Source: DAIPKP01 sp964539095 (lineage in GTDB: Bacteria > Synergistota > Synergistia > Synergistales > Aminiphilaceae). Taken from it: DNA of 64,000 nt. The stretch covers positions 15,845 to 79,844 of the forward strand of contig CAZIFL010000009.1 in the NCBI GenBank assembly GCA_964539095.1, read 5' to 3'. The position numbers and the translations under genes are program-made. Below are positions 1 to 9,319 of this stretch, in pieces. Position 1 is the first letter of the stretch, and the number at the start of each line of letters is the position of its first letter. Below the pieces are notes generated by a model. It was not told the origin of the DNA and ran no database searches. It was given only the letters and a program-made list of their open reading frames with translations.

Positions 1-2624
1 CCATCGAAGGCCCCCGCCCGGATGAGATTTTCCAGAACCCCCTTGTTGATCACCCGAAGATCCACCCGAAGCAGAAAATCCCAGAAAGAGAGAAAGGGGC
101 CGCTCTTACGGGCCTCAAGCATGGCTTCCACCGCAGCGTTTCCAGCCTTAGCCACCGCACTAAGGCCAAAACGGACATCCCCTCCCGAGACGGAAAAATC
201 CCGACCCGATTCGTTGATATGCGGAGGAAGCACCTGAACCCCGGATTTACGTACCGCATAGACATACCGTCCCAGCACATCCATTTTACTGCCTATCTGG
301 CTCGTCAGAAAGGCAGCGAGGAATTCCGCCCGGTAGTGCGCCTTGAGATAGGCGGTCTGGTAGCTGATAAGGGCATAGGCGGCGCTGTGGGATTTGTTGA
401 AGCCGTACCCCGCAAACTTTTCTATGATGTTGAAAATCTCTTCTGCTCGCGAGGCATCCACACCATTGGCGACGCACCCCTGAACGAACTTTTCCCGCTG
501 CTCCGCCATGACCTCCACTTTTTTCTTGCCCATGGCCCGACGCAGCAGATCCGCCTCTCCCAGAGAGTATCCTCCCAGGGCAGAAGCGATCTGCATAACC
601 TGCTCCTGATAGAGGATCACCCCGTAGGTTTCGGCGAGACACTCCGTAATTTTGGGGTGGAGACAAGAGACCTCCTGCCGTCCGTGCTTGCACTCCACAT
701 ACTGATCCACCATGCCACTCTCAAGAGGCCCCGGACGGTAGAGGGCCAGCACCGCCACCACATCCCCAAAGGCATCGGGGCGCATGCGCTTCAAAAGCCG
801 CCGCATCCCCTCGGATTCCAACTGAAAAACCCCCAGGGTATCTCCCTCCTGAAGCAACCGGAAGGTAGCCGTATCATCCATGGGGATGGTGTTGAGATCC
901 GGCGCCTCCCCATCTCCCCCCTTAATATTGTTCAGGGTATCTTCGATGAGCGAGAGGGTACGAAGACCAAGAAAATCCATCTTCACAAGCCCCAGCTTCT
1001 CCACGGGCTCCATGGCAAACTGGGTCACCACCTGGTTATCCGCAATGCGCCGCACCGGTACGATATCCGTAATGGGACAGGGGGCGATCACCACCCCCGC
1101 CGCATGCTGGGAGCAGTGCCGGGCAAGTCCCTCAATATGGCAGGCGGTATCGATCACCTGCCGGGCCCGTTGATCCCGAGTATAGATCTGCTTAAGATCC
1201 GGAGCCATCTCCAGGGCCTCCCGAAGATTTTTCACCTTATCCGGCACAAGCTTGGCGATCACATCCGCCTCTGCCACGGAGACTTCCAGAGCCCGAGCCA
1301 CGTCCCGCACCGCCCCTTTACTCATCATACGTCCAAAGGTGATAATCTGAGAGACGTTCTCCCTACCGTATTTCTCCACCACGTAGTCGATCACCTCATC
1401 CCGGCGCTTGTCCGATATATCCGTGTCGATATCGGGCATGCTAATCCGTTCGGGATTGAGGAAACGTTCGAAAAGAAGCTTATGGAAGATGGGATCCAGC
1501 TCGGTGATCCGAAGTGCCCAGGCCACCAGAGATCCCGCGGCGGAGCCTCGGCCGGGCCCCACGGGAATCCCTCTTTCCTTGGCGGCCTTGATGAAGTCTG
1601 ACACGATAAGAAAGTATCCCGGGAATCCCATCTGCTTGATGATCCGGATCTCGTACTCCAGACGTTCTTTGTACTCCTGAGAAGGCTCTCCCCCAAGACG
1701 CCAGCGCAGCCCCTCCCAACACTGCCCCTCCAGATGCGAATCCAGGGTCTCTCCCTCGGGAAGCTCGAAATTTGGCAGAAGATACTCCCCAAAGGTAAAC
1801 GCCACGTCGCAACGCTCCGCAATTTCCAGAGTATTCGTCAGAGCCTCGGGAAGCTCTGCTCCGAAGAGCCGCCACATCTCCTCGGGGGAGCGAAGGTAAA
1901 AATCCTGGGCTCCGAAGCTGAAACGGCTGGGATCGTTGATGGTTTTCTGGGTCTGCACGCAGAGAAGCACCTCGTGCCAGGAGGCATCTTCCTTGCGAAG
2001 ATAGTGGGCATCGTTGGTGGCAATAAGAGGAATTCCCGTCTCCCGGGAGACGCGAACAAGCCCCTTGTTCGCCCGAGCCTGTTCGGGGAGGGAGTTGTGC
2101 ATCACCTCAAGGTAGAAGTTACCTTTTCCCAGGATACTCTCGTAAAAACAAGCCTTTTCAGCGGCGGCCTTTTCCTCCCCCTGAAGAATCAGAGAGGCCA
2201 CCTCTCCCGCAAGGCAGGCGGAGGAGCCGATAAGCCCCTCTCCATAGGTGGTCAAAAGATCGTAATCAATGCGGGGCTTGTAGAAAAAGCCGTCGGTATT
2301 GGCTTTGGAGACAAGCTTTACCAAATTCTTATAACCCTTGTTATCCTTCGCCAGAAGTACCAGATGATAGTTCTGGCTTCGCTTATCCCTAAGCTGATGC
2401 CCCCGGGGATCGAGATAGACTTCGCACCCTATAAGGGGTTTCACTCCCTGGGCCTTGCACTTCTCGTAAAAATCCACCGCCCCGTACATGGCCCCGTGAT
2501 CCGTAAGCGCCACCGCAGGAGACCCCCACTCCGCTACCTGCCGGGCAAGATCCCCACAGCGGATGGCTCCATCGAGAAGGCTGTATTCGCTATGCACATG
2601 CAGATGCACAAAATCATGACTCAT
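1..2624 (-). CDS. dnaE: DNA polymerase III subunit alpha, 3' end beyond window
   Basis: Replicative polymerase catalytic subunit. The gene is cut by the left window edge: 874 codons are visible, against about 1,150 usual for the family, so the C-terminal part is missing. The N-terminus has the PHP domain (HLHVHS at residues 7-12, then a TNDAHY motif). The polymerase core shows GPGRGSAAG near residue 355 and the catalytic aspartates in PDIDTD near residues 396-402. The ATG at 2624 is chosen because AAAGGAAAGGA lies just upstream and the PHP motif starts at residue 7. It lies directly downstream of dnaX on the same strand (58 bases apart), so the two polymerase genes are probably cotranscribed. 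Confidence 0.97.
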   Translation of the reverse strand, partial: MSHDFVHLHVHSEYSLLDGAIRCGDLARQVAEWGSPAVALTDHGAMYGAVDFYEKCKAQGVKPLIGCEVYLDPRGHQLRDKRSQNYHLVLLAKDNKGYKNLVKLVSKANTDGFFYKPRIDYDLLTTYGEGLIGSSACLAGEVASLILQGEEKAAAEKACFYESILGKGNFYLEVMHNSLPEQARANKGLVRVSRETGIPLIATNDAHYLRKEDASWHEVLLCVQTQKTINDPSRFSFGAQDFYLRSPEEMWRLFGAELPEALTNTLEIAERCDVAFTFGEYLLPNFELPEGETLDSHLEGQCWEGLRWRLGGEPSQEYKERLEYEIRIIKQMGFPGYFLIVSDFIKAAKERGIPVGPGRGSAAGSLVAWALRITELDPIFHKLLFERFLNPERISMPDIDTDISDKRRDEVIDYVVEKYGRENVSQIITFGRMMSKGAVRDVARALEVSVAEADVIAKLVPDKVKNLREALEMAPDLKQIYTRDQRARQVIDTACHIEGLARHCSQHAAGVVIAPCPITDIVPVRRIADNQVVTQFAMEPVEKLGLVKMDFLGLRTLSLIEDTLNNIKGGDGEAPDLNTIPMDDTATFRLLQEGDTLGVFQLESEGMRRLLKRMRPDAFGDVVAVLALYRPGPLESGMVDQYVECKHGRQEVSCLHPKITECLAETYGVILYQEQVMQIASALGGYSLGEADLLRRAMGKKKVEVMAEQREKFVQGCVANGVDASRAEEIFNIIEKFAGYGFNKSHSAAYALISYQTAYLKAHYRAEFLAAFLTSQIGSKMDVLGRYVYAVRKSGVQVLPPHINESGRDFSVSGGDVRFGLSAVAKAGNAAVEAMLEARKSGPFLSFWDFLLRVDLRVINKGVLENLIRAGAFD

Positions 2625-2682
2625 AATATATCCTTTCCTTTAAGCATCTAAGTACCCTTGAGGAGTATATTAGAGCAGCATA

Positions 2683-4764
2683 TTACTCTTCGTGTTCCGG
2701 GAGGTCTCCCTCCATCTCGTCGAGCATCACGTGCTCCGCCCCCTCGCGTTTCTCCAGGAGAATCTCCCCCCCCACACAGGAGAGAAGGGTTCCCACAAAG
2801 CTATCCTCCTCCAAGGCATCTTCCGAAGCACCCTCCGAAGCTTTTTCCGCACCTTCCGGTATTCCGGATTTTCCTGAGGGGGTTCTCTCCCGGGAAAGCT
2901 CCTCAAAGAAGGGAAATTCCTCAAAGAGAGATTCCGAGAATTCTGAAGGCGTTGCGGGCTTCGAAAGCGTCGAAAGTTTTGACGGCTCCGGGGGTTCCTC
3001 TCTCTTCGGAGATCTCTCGGGAGAAGGTCTTTGTTCCCCTCCTGGGGAAAAGAGGGTCTCTCTCCTCTCCCCTCGAAGGAGAATCAAGGGGATGTCGCCG
3101 TAACACTCTCGAAAGGAAGGGGCAAGCAACTCCTCCCCCTGCGAAGAGGTGAGAAGCACAAAACGATGGTTTCCCTTCTGTGAAGAAAAATCAAGGTAGA
3201 TACCGCTGTCGCTTCCGGTACGAGGAGCCACATCTAACAGGGCTGCACTCAGCCAGGGAGCCCGAGGGTAGAGATGACGCAAAAACTTCTCCCAGGAAGG
3301 ATCTCTCGAAGAGGAACTTTCCCCTGCCTCTTCCGGGGGGAAAGGATCTTCCGGGACTGAAGGGGGAGAGACGGAAGAAGAGGGTTTGGGAGCATCTTCT
3401 TTCGGGATGTCTCTTTGCTGAATGTCTCTTTGCGGAGCGTCCCCTTTTGGAGTTTCCTGAGTTTTCCGAAGGTCAGGAGCTTCCGAGAGGGACCTTTTCT
3501 CCTCCCCCGGAAGAGCTTCCCCTAACTCCCGAAGCCTTGAGGAGATATCGCCGTGCGAAGCGGCAGATGTGTTTCGGGAAGGTTCCCGGGAAGAGGAGGG
3601 AGCCTCTTTTCGAAAATCCCCGGGAGGAGCTGCGTCTCTCCGCCTCTCCCCTGCCTCTTGAGAGAGCGAGGGGGAAACCTCTGTAAGCTCTCCCCAGAGA
3701 AGGGCCCCCAAAAGTTCCCCGTCAATTCCCATACGGAGCCGGGGAAGCCAATGGCTGAGAAAGTCCATCCCCCGCCAGAGCTTACGGAGATCCCACAGAG
3801 GGGCCTCAAGAGCAAGGTACTCCTTTTCCTTCTCCGAAAGATCCAGAGAGCGGAGCACCCCCTCTCCCCATTTTCCCACAGTCCAGAGGTCGCCGAAAAG
3901 CCGAAACATGCCTTCGTAGAGGCGTATTACCGAGCCCCCTCGCCCCAGCAGCTCATGAAATCTTCCGTAGGCATCTCCAGGGGATTCTCTCAGAAGGGTT
4001 ACCAGATCTTCGATCTCCTTGCGCCCGCTCCCCCCTAAAAGGCGCTGCACTCCCTGAAGGGTAAGGTTTTTCTCCTCCATCACCAGAGCCTGCTCCAGCA
4101 GGGAGAGAGCATCCCGAAGGGCCCCGTCTCCGGAACGAGCAATCTCCCAGAGGGCCTCGGAAGAAGGTTCCACCCCTTCCCCCCGGGCTACCTCCTCCAG
4201 AAGGGGGATCATGATCTCCCCGGGAATACGGTGAAAGGGGAGGTGCTGGCAGCGGGATCGGATGGTAACAGGCACCTTATGCGGCTCCGTGGTGGCGAGA
4301 ATGAAAAGGGCGTACTCCGGAGGTTCCTCCAACGTCTTAAGAAGGGCATTGAAGGCATGCTCCGTGAGCATATGCACCTCGTCTATAATATAGATTTTCC
4401 AACGCTCCCCGTAGGGGGCGAGGGCCACCTGCTCCTTGAGTTCGCGAATCTCGTCAATTCCCCGGTTCGAAGCGGCGTCAATCTCCACCACATCCAGATT
4501 GTCCCCCAGGCGGATACTCTCGCAGCTCGAACAGACCCCACAGGGTTCGGGGCCCTCCTGTAGATTGTTGCAGTTCAGGGCTTTGGCAAAGATACGGGCC
4601 ATGCTGGTTTTACCGCACCCCCGGGGACCCGAAAAAAGGTACGCATGGGAGACCCTATCCTCCCGAAGGGCTCGCTGGATAATCCGTACCGCTCCGGCCT
4701 GGCCGAGAAGCTCCCCAAAGTTCTGGGGTCTGTATTTTCGATAGAGGGAAAGACTTTTTTTCAT
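2683..4764 (-). CDS. dnaX: DNA polymerase III subunit gamma/tau
   Basis: Clamp-loader ATPase of 693 residues. Visible motifs: Walker A GPRGCGKT (46-53), a zinc site made of Cys65, Cys75, Cys78 and Cys81, Walker B with DEVH (128-131), and a sensor-1 type ATTEP segment. The first 370 or so residues are the AAA+ and lid domains. From about 375 to 500, and again from about 590 on, the protein is very rich in Ser, Pro and Glu and looks disordered; a short tau-like folded segment sits between. AAGGAGAT precedes the ATG. I saw no obvious A-AAA-AAG slippery site, so I do not claim that a separate gamma form is made. Upstream of dnaE on the same strand. Confidence 0.96.
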   Translation of the reverse strand: MKKSLSLYRKYRPQNFGELLGQAGAVRIIQRALREDRVSHAYLFSGPRGCGKTSMARIFAKALNCNNLQEGPEPCGVCSSCESIRLGDNLDVVEIDAASNRGIDEIRELKEQVALAPYGERWKIYIIDEVHMLTEHAFNALLKTLEEPPEYALFILATTEPHKVPVTIRSRCQHLPFHRIPGEIMIPLLEEVARGEGVEPSSEALWEIARSGDGALRDALSLLEQALVMEEKNLTLQGVQRLLGGSGRKEIEDLVTLLRESPGDAYGRFHELLGRGGSVIRLYEGMFRLFGDLWTVGKWGEGVLRSLDLSEKEKEYLALEAPLWDLRKLWRGMDFLSHWLPRLRMGIDGELLGALLWGELTEVSPSLSQEAGERRRDAAPPGDFRKEAPSSSREPSRNTSAASHGDISSRLRELGEALPGEEKRSLSEAPDLRKTQETPKGDAPQRDIQQRDIPKEDAPKPSSSVSPPSVPEDPFPPEEAGESSSSRDPSWEKFLRHLYPRAPWLSAALLDVAPRTGSDSGIYLDFSSQKGNHRFVLLTSSQGEELLAPSFRECYGDIPLILLRGERRETLFSPGGEQRPSPERSPKREEPPEPSKLSTLSKPATPSEFSESLFEEFPFFEELSRERTPSGKSGIPEGAEKASEGASEDALEEDSFVGTLLSCVGGEILLEKREGAEHVMLDEMEGDLPEHEE

Positions 4765-4872
4765 TCCAATCTCCTTTACAAAACCGTAGAAAATGGGTTA
4801 TGCCGGGAAAGAATCCGGGGCCTTGCGAAGGACTCCCGCTGTGGCTACACTGCGTGTCTCTGTCACGCATTT

Positions 4873-5973
4873 CTATCGAAGATAGCTTCCCACGGGATGC
4901 TTCCGTTTCGCTCCATCCAAAGCCTGCACCAATGCCTGCCGAAGGGCGGGAAAAGCCCGTTGCAGTTCCGGAGTTCGAGCCACACAGAGAATCTGGTTCC
5001 CCACCCGGAGTACCGAAACCGAAGGGGTCTCTTCCAGGGCAATCTCGTAGGGGAGCATCTCCATCTCCAGAGACTCCCGAAGCCCCGAAAGCATTTCCTC
5101 TATCTGAGAATCCTCAATATCTTTCAGGGGTATCCTCCAGAGGGGGATCCCATCTATGAAGAGCACCCCCTCTCCCTTTTCTTCGGCCCAGGAGGGGCGG
5201 AGAAGAGCCAGGGTTTTTTTGCGCCTTAAAGGCCACCCCCGATCCTGCATGGTGCGGACAAGATAGGCCACGCGGTCTTTGGTCTCGGGATGATCCATAT
5301 AGACTCCGGGATCCACATAGGGGCGCTTCCACCCCTCTTCGTGGAGCCGTTCCATGGCTGTCACCAGCCCTGTGGGCTCGTATCCCGCTCTTTGAAGGAG
5401 CATAAGCCCCTCCCGATCCGCCTGCTCTTCGTACTCCCTACTGTAGCTGCTCGAAACGGCCGCCTGGGCGACGCTGGAGAGAATGATAGCCGCCCCCTGC
5501 CCCCCCGTGGCAGCGATAACCGCCAGAGAGAGGATGTTCAGCCGCTGATTCCGGGCAGCCTGCTTGATACCGTGGCTCTGCTCCACATGAATAACTTCAT
5601 GGGCGAGAATCCCTGCAAGCTCGTGATCGGTACGCACAAAATCCACCATCCCCCGAGTTACGTAGAGGAGCCCACCGGGCAGAGCGAAGGCGTTGGGGCT
5701 TTTCTCCTCGAGAAGACGCACCTCGTAGTCGTACTCCGTATCAAGTTCGAAGACAAGCCTGTCAAGAATCATATGCAGCCGGGCCTCCACACGCAGATCC
5801 CTCCCCCTGGGGAGGGTCTGTTCGATCTGTTCCCCCACTTTCCGACCAAGTCGGATCTCCTTCTCGGGATCCGAAGCGGCCTCTCCGGGAAGGATGGTAG
5901 AGAAAAGGGAAAGGGATAAAAAGAGAACGAAAAAAATGCTTCTCAAAGCTATATTCCTTTTGCCATGCTGCAT
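4873..5973 (-). CDS. secreted M48-family zinc metalloprotease
   Basis: Gluzincin-type endopeptidase resembling BepA/LoiP envelope quality-control proteases. Counting from the ATG at 5973, residues 1-33 look like a signal peptide (positively charged start, hydrophobic FFVLFLSLSLF, small residues before EAAS). HEVIH lies at 125-129 and a downstream EYEEQADREG segment gives the third zinc ligand; both are typical of M48. No obvious TPR domain follows; the last 120 residues form an unassigned domain. The frame is open up to 6207 and another ATG at 6045 (after GGGGAGAG) would add 24 residues; I prefer 5973 because it gives a clean signal peptide. Divergent from the gene at 6222. Confidence 0.88.
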   Translation of the reverse strand: MQHGKRNIALRSIFFVLFLSLSLFSTILPGEAASDPEKEIRLGRKVGEQIEQTLPRGRDLRVEARLHMILDRLVFELDTEYDYEVRLLEEKSPNAFALPGGLLYVTRGMVDFVRTDHELAGILAHEVIHVEQSHGIKQAARNQRLNILSLAVIAATGGQGAAIILSSVAQAAVSSSYSREYEEQADREGLMLLQRAGYEPTGLVTAMERLHEEGWKRPYVDPGVYMDHPETKDRVAYLVRTMQDRGWPLRRKKTLALLRPSWAEEKGEGVLFIDGIPLWRIPLKDIEDSQIEEMLSGLRESLEMEMLPYEIALEETPSVSVLRVGNQILCVARTPELQRAFPALRQALVQALDGAKRKHPVGSYLR

Positions 5974-6221
5974 GCTACTCACCAACCTTTTCAAAACCTG
6001 TAAAAACCCTCGAAGAGCCCAAGGCTCTCTGTCGCTCTTCGCCATAGCACATTCTCTCCCCATTGTACTGCACCTTCCGGGAGTTCTCCAAATTACCCGG
6101 ATCATTCCGAACCATCCTGAAAAACGAGAAAATATCGGTTGCGAAGATGAAGGAGAACCGGGTATAGTGTTTCGGTGTATTTGGACAAAAATCTCATGGC
6201 TACACAAAGGAGGAATGCGGC

Positions 6222-6584
6222 GTGGCCAAATCGCCTCTCAAACCCCTGGTCTCCAAAGAGGAGGTTTTCGATCTCCTGGATATTCGCCTCGGCAAAGTAG
6301 TCTCCCTGGAACTTGATCCGGACTCCCCTAAAAAAGCCTACCGGATGCAGGTCGACTTCGGCAAGTACGGCATGAAGACCAGCGTAGGACGCTTTACCCA
6401 GCACACTCCCGAGGAGCTTCAGGGAGCCTTGGTGCTGGGAGTGCTGAACTTCGAACCCCGCAAGGTGGGAGAAACCCTTTCGGAGGTGCTTATTCTAGGT
6501 GTACAATATCCCAAGGCCGAGAGCGGTGAAGCCACCCCTCTCACCTGCATGGAGGAGGCCAAGCTGGGAAGCAAAGTCTTCTAG
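6222..6584 (+). CDS. CsaA-like tRNA-binding domain protein
   Basis: A 120-residue stand-alone tRNA-binding (OB-fold) domain, the size of CsaA and related to the C-terminal domain of methionyl-tRNA synthetase. Recognisable features are DIRLGKV near residues 20-26, the segment with GRFT, and LVLGVLNF followed by SEVLILG. The start is a GTG with AAAGGAGGAA six bases upstream; no better ATG exists. CsaA proteins have been described as export-related chaperones or tRNA binders, and the exact role here is unknown. Divergent from the M48 protease with a short shared promoter region. Confidence 0.8.
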   Translation: MAKSPLKPLVSKEEVFDLLDIRLGKVVSLELDPDSPKKAYRMQVDFGKYGMKTSVGRFTQHTPEELQGALVLGVLNFEPRKVGETLSEVLILGVQYPKAESGEATPLTCMEEAKLGSKVF

Positions 6585-6663
6585 GAAAGTCTCCCAGCTT
6601 CGGGAGAGACATGCGTTGCACTAACATTTTTCTAACAAAAGAATAAAGCGAGGGAATACACAG

Positions 6664-7548
6664 ATGATACGCACAAACCGTGACCGCGTGGTGGAGTTTG
6701 CTCTGCAGTGCCAGCCCGGACAGCCCCGAACCCTGGGAAACTGGGGGGTGGATAAAGATGGAAAGCCCTTCCTGCTCCCCGGCATCGGGGGGATCACCCT
6801 GAACGTTCAGGTGGGAGATTCTGCCTTTGGCTGGGCGGGGGATCACGTGGAGCCTGGCGTGAGCTGCACCGCGGACACCAAAAAGTACATGGAGCACCCC
6901 AACATCTCCCTGCAGATCTACGCATGTGTGGGAAACCGTGCCCGGGTAACCTCGGGAGATGCCAAGGATGCGGAAGGGGTGGTGATAGGGCACCACGGGG
7001 GTTCCGAGCACGTGATCGTGGACTTTCCCCGGGAAGCCAAGGAGAAAATGACCTACGGAGACACCATCATGATCAACGGCCAGGGGCAGGGGCTCCAGCT
7101 TCTGGACTACCCCGAGATCAGCGTCTTTAATCTCGACCCGGATCTTCTCGAAAAGATGAACATTCGGCAAACCGACAGAGGAACCCTTGAGGTTCCTGTA
7201 ACCACAATGGTTCCTGCGGTCTGCATGGGCTCCGGAGTAGGAGCCGCCCACGTGGCCAAGGGAGATTACGACATCATGACAAGCGACCCCGAAACGGTGA
7301 GGGAGTACAACCTGGATAAGATCCGCTTCGGGGATTTCGTGGCCCTTCTGGATCACGACAACCGCTACGGCCGAGCCTACCGGAAGGGCTCCATCAGCAT
7401 CGGGGTGGTGGTCCACAGCGACTGCCTCCGGGCGGGACACGGCCCAGGCGTGAGCACCCTCTTCACCTGCGAGACCCGAAAGATCGAACCCGTGCTCGAT
7501 CCCAAGGCCAATCTGGCGGATCTGTTGGGAATCGGCACCCGCCTGTAG
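6664..7548 (+). CDS. DUF4438 family protein
   Basis: A 294-residue soluble protein of the DUF4438 family, whose members are common in amino-acid-fermenting anaerobes; no biochemical role is known to me. It has no signal peptide. Its Gly-rich and His/Asp-rich stretches (GWAGDHVEPGVS, IGHHGGSEHV, INGQGQG, MGSGVGAAHV, HSDCLRAGHGPG) suggest a metal- or ligand-binding barrel, but this is inference. It starts at ATG 6664 and ends just before a strong hairpin terminator, so it is probably a single-gene unit or the tail of a unit with the gene at 6222 (79 bases apart). Confidence 0.8.
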   Translation: MIRTNRDRVVEFALQCQPGQPRTLGNWGVDKDGKPFLLPGIGGITLNVQVGDSAFGWAGDHVEPGVSCTADTKKYMEHPNISLQIYACVGNRARVTSGDAKDAEGVVIGHHGGSEHVIVDFPREAKEKMTYGDTIMINGQGQGLQLLDYPEISVFNLDPDLLEKMNIRQTDRGTLEVPVTTMVPAVCMGSGVGAAHVAKGDYDIMTSDPETVREYNLDKIRFGDFVALLDHDNRYGRAYRKGSISIGVVVHSDCLRAGHGPGVSTLFTCETRKIEPVLDPKANLADLLGIGTRL

Positions 7549-7588
7549 ATCCGTAGAATCGGAATCGCAAAGATCAAAAATCGCTCAA

Positions 7589-7625
7589 AGCGCCTCTCCG
7601 GACTTCTCCGGGAGGGCGCTTTTAT
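7589..7625 (+). terminator. rho-independent terminator after DUF4438 gene
   Basis: AGCGCCTCTCCGGA and TCCGGGAGGGCGCT form a 14-base-pair stem with one wobble around a CTTC loop, followed by TTTTATTTT. It overlaps the end of the converging araC-type gene and may serve both directions. Confidence 0.85.
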
Positions 7626-8479
7626 TTTCTGAAGGCCCTCCGATAGGCTCCCGGGGAGATGCCAAGAATTCTGCGGAAATAGCGATGAAGGTGGCTCTGG
7701 TCCGAAAACCCCGTGGCCTGGGCAGCTTCCGCGGGAGACGCTCCTTCTTCGAGCATTGTCCGGGCGCGCCCTACCCTAACCTGGAGGAGATAGGCATGAG
7801 GTGGCATACCGAAGGTCTGAGAGAAGCTCCGGATCATGTGATAAGGGCTCAAATCTGCAAGGGCTGCAAGATCTTCCGTGGAGGGCGCTTCGTCACAGCA
7901 ACTACGAAGATACTCCGCCACCCTTACAATTTTGGGGGATCCCCGGGCGGACCGGGGAATCTCCCGTTTTTTTCCGTAGCGACGGAAAAGCCGTACCAGG
8001 AACGATACAAGTCCTTCCTGTTTCTCCAGAAGAAGGGCGTCTCCCGCAAGGGATCTTTGGTGGACATTCCGGAGAAGTCGCAGAAGATCCACATCCGTCA
8101 CGGGCTCTTCCGGCAGCGAAGGGAGCCCTACTCCCCGAATTCCCGCCTCCTCCGCAGCATGGCAGACCAGGGAAATCGGCAGATAGAACATGCGGTAGCT
8201 CCATCCCTCCCGGGGAGAAACCCCATGCCCCGTGTGAGGCTCTCCGGGCATGGCATGGCTGATACATCCCCGAGGAAAGACCCATCGCCTTCCCCGGTAG
8301 AGGCATTCCAAAGCACCTCCCTCGATAACCCCTAGGGCGTAAGAGCTATGAAAGTGCTTGGAAAATCTCTGAGTACGGTAGGTGGCGTGGAGGACCTGCA
8401 CATCCTCTCCTCGGAAAATCCCCCCGAGGGTTGTCAGAGATACTCGCTCCGGCACATCCGCAGCAGCGGTGATAACCAT
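7622..8479 (-). CDS. AraC-family transcriptional regulator
   Basis: A 285-residue regulator with an N-terminal cupin-like sensing domain (FHSSYALGVIEGG near 44-56, PGEPHTG) and a C-terminal pair of helix-turn-helix motifs (LAALADLSPYHMIRSF and AAQATGFSDQSHLHRYF followed by GISPGAYR), the standard AraC_arabinose-binding plus HTH_18 arrangement. GAGGAG lies upstream of the ATG at 8479. It is divergent from the B3/4-domain gene at 8607 with about 127 bases between them, which makes that gene its most likely target. The ligand is unknown. Confidence 0.92.
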   Translation of the reverse strand: MVITAAADVPERVSLTTLGGIFRGEDVQVLHATYRTQRFSKHFHSSYALGVIEGGALECLYRGRRWVFPRGCISHAMPGEPHTGHGVSPREGWSYRMFYLPISLVCHAAEEAGIRGVGLPSLPEEPVTDVDLLRLLRNVHQRSLAGDALLLEKQEGLVSFLVRLFRRYGKKREIPRSARGSPKIVRVAEYLRSCCDEAPSTEDLAALADLSPYHMIRSFSQTFGMPPHAYLLQVRVGRARTMLEEGASPAEAAQATGFSDQSHLHRYFRRILGISPGAYRRAFRK

Positions 8480-8606
8480 TCCGCACTCCTCTCACAGGGC
8501 CAATTTCCAGAACACCCCATTTTCTCGAAACACCGCAATTCTGTTCAAGAAACATCTCCCTTTTTCCCGCACAATGAGAGGACGTTCGCACAAAGGAGGC
8601 TTTTAC

Positions 8607-9308
8607 ATGACCCGTTCCATATCTATCAGCTACAGCCCTTCCTGGAAGGCAGCCTTTCCGGGAGCCGTCATGGGGATGCTTTTCGTGGAAAACGCCCCAA
8701 ACAGATTCCCCATTCCCTCGGAGATGGAATCTCTGCGGCTCGAAAAAGAGCAGAGCCTCAAAGAGCGTTACGGATCTCTTTCCCGAAAAGATCTTGCGAC
8801 CCTTCCCGCTCTTGCCCCTTACGTAGCATACTACAAGGAGGGAAAAAGCACCTATCACGTACTCCAGCAGATTGAGAGTATCGCCCAGGGAAAAAGAGCC
8901 ATTCCAGCCCCTTCCTGCCACGTGCTGAACATGTTCATGGCGGAATTGGAATCCGGGCTTCTCACGGCGGGACACGATGTTTACGCTCTGGGAGAGGAGA
9001 TAACGGTAGACATAACCCAAGAGGGGGATTCCTATACCATGCTTTCTGAAAAGAAGGCAAATCTCTCTCCGGGGGATATGTGCATCCGGGATGAAAGGGG
9101 CATTCTCTCATCCATTCTCCGGGGACCAAACCGGGAGAGCCGTATAGGGGAAGAGACAAAGAATCTGCTCTTTACGGTCTATGCTCCCCGGGGAATATCC
9201 CTCGCCAGAGTAGAGGAACACCTTCAGAATATCGAAAACACCTTCCGCCGCTACGCCCCGGAAAGAGTGATTCGTTTTCTGGAGGTCTTCGAAAACGGCC
9301 CTGCCTAA
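8607..9308 (+). CDS. B3/B4 domain protein (PheT-like tRNA/amino-acid editing fold)
   Basis: A 233-residue protein matching the stand-alone B3/B4 domain found in the beta subunit of phenylalanyl-tRNA synthetase. Supporting segments are PALAPYVAYYKEGKSTYHVL, SCHVLNMFMAELESGLLTAGHD and the late NLLFTVYAP with a GI/RV strand. In PheT this domain edits mischarged tRNA; free-standing members are mostly uncharacterised. ATG 8607 is chosen because AAAGGAGG lies seven bases upstream; the frame remains open earlier (to 8382), but that part overlaps the divergent araC gene. Likely controlled by that AraC protein. Confidence 0.75.
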   Translation: MTRSISISYSPSWKAAFPGAVMGMLFVENAPNRFPIPSEMESLRLEKEQSLKERYGSLSRKDLATLPALAPYVAYYKEGKSTYHVLQQIESIAQGKRAIPAPSCHVLNMFMAELESGLLTAGHDVYALGEEITVDITQEGDSYTMLSEKKANLSPGDMCIRDERGILSSILRGPNRESRIGEETKNLLFTVYAPRGISLARVEEHLQNIENTFRRYAPERVIRFLEVFENGPA

Positions 9309-9319
9309 AGGAAGCTCCT

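Noticed and set aside
219..2651. Long plus-strand frames opposite dnaE
   Set aside because: They are the antisense of a clear polymerase frame with catalytic motifs, and a product of high-GC codon bias.
2683..4764. Programmed frameshift in dnaX producing a gamma form
   Set aside because: No A-rich slippery heptamer with a following hairpin was found in the appropriate part of the gene.
4765..4872. Possible SRP (4.5S) RNA upstream of dnaX
   Set aside because: This is a common location for ffs, but the conserved GGTCAGGTCCGGAAGGAAGCA-type core is absent on either strand.
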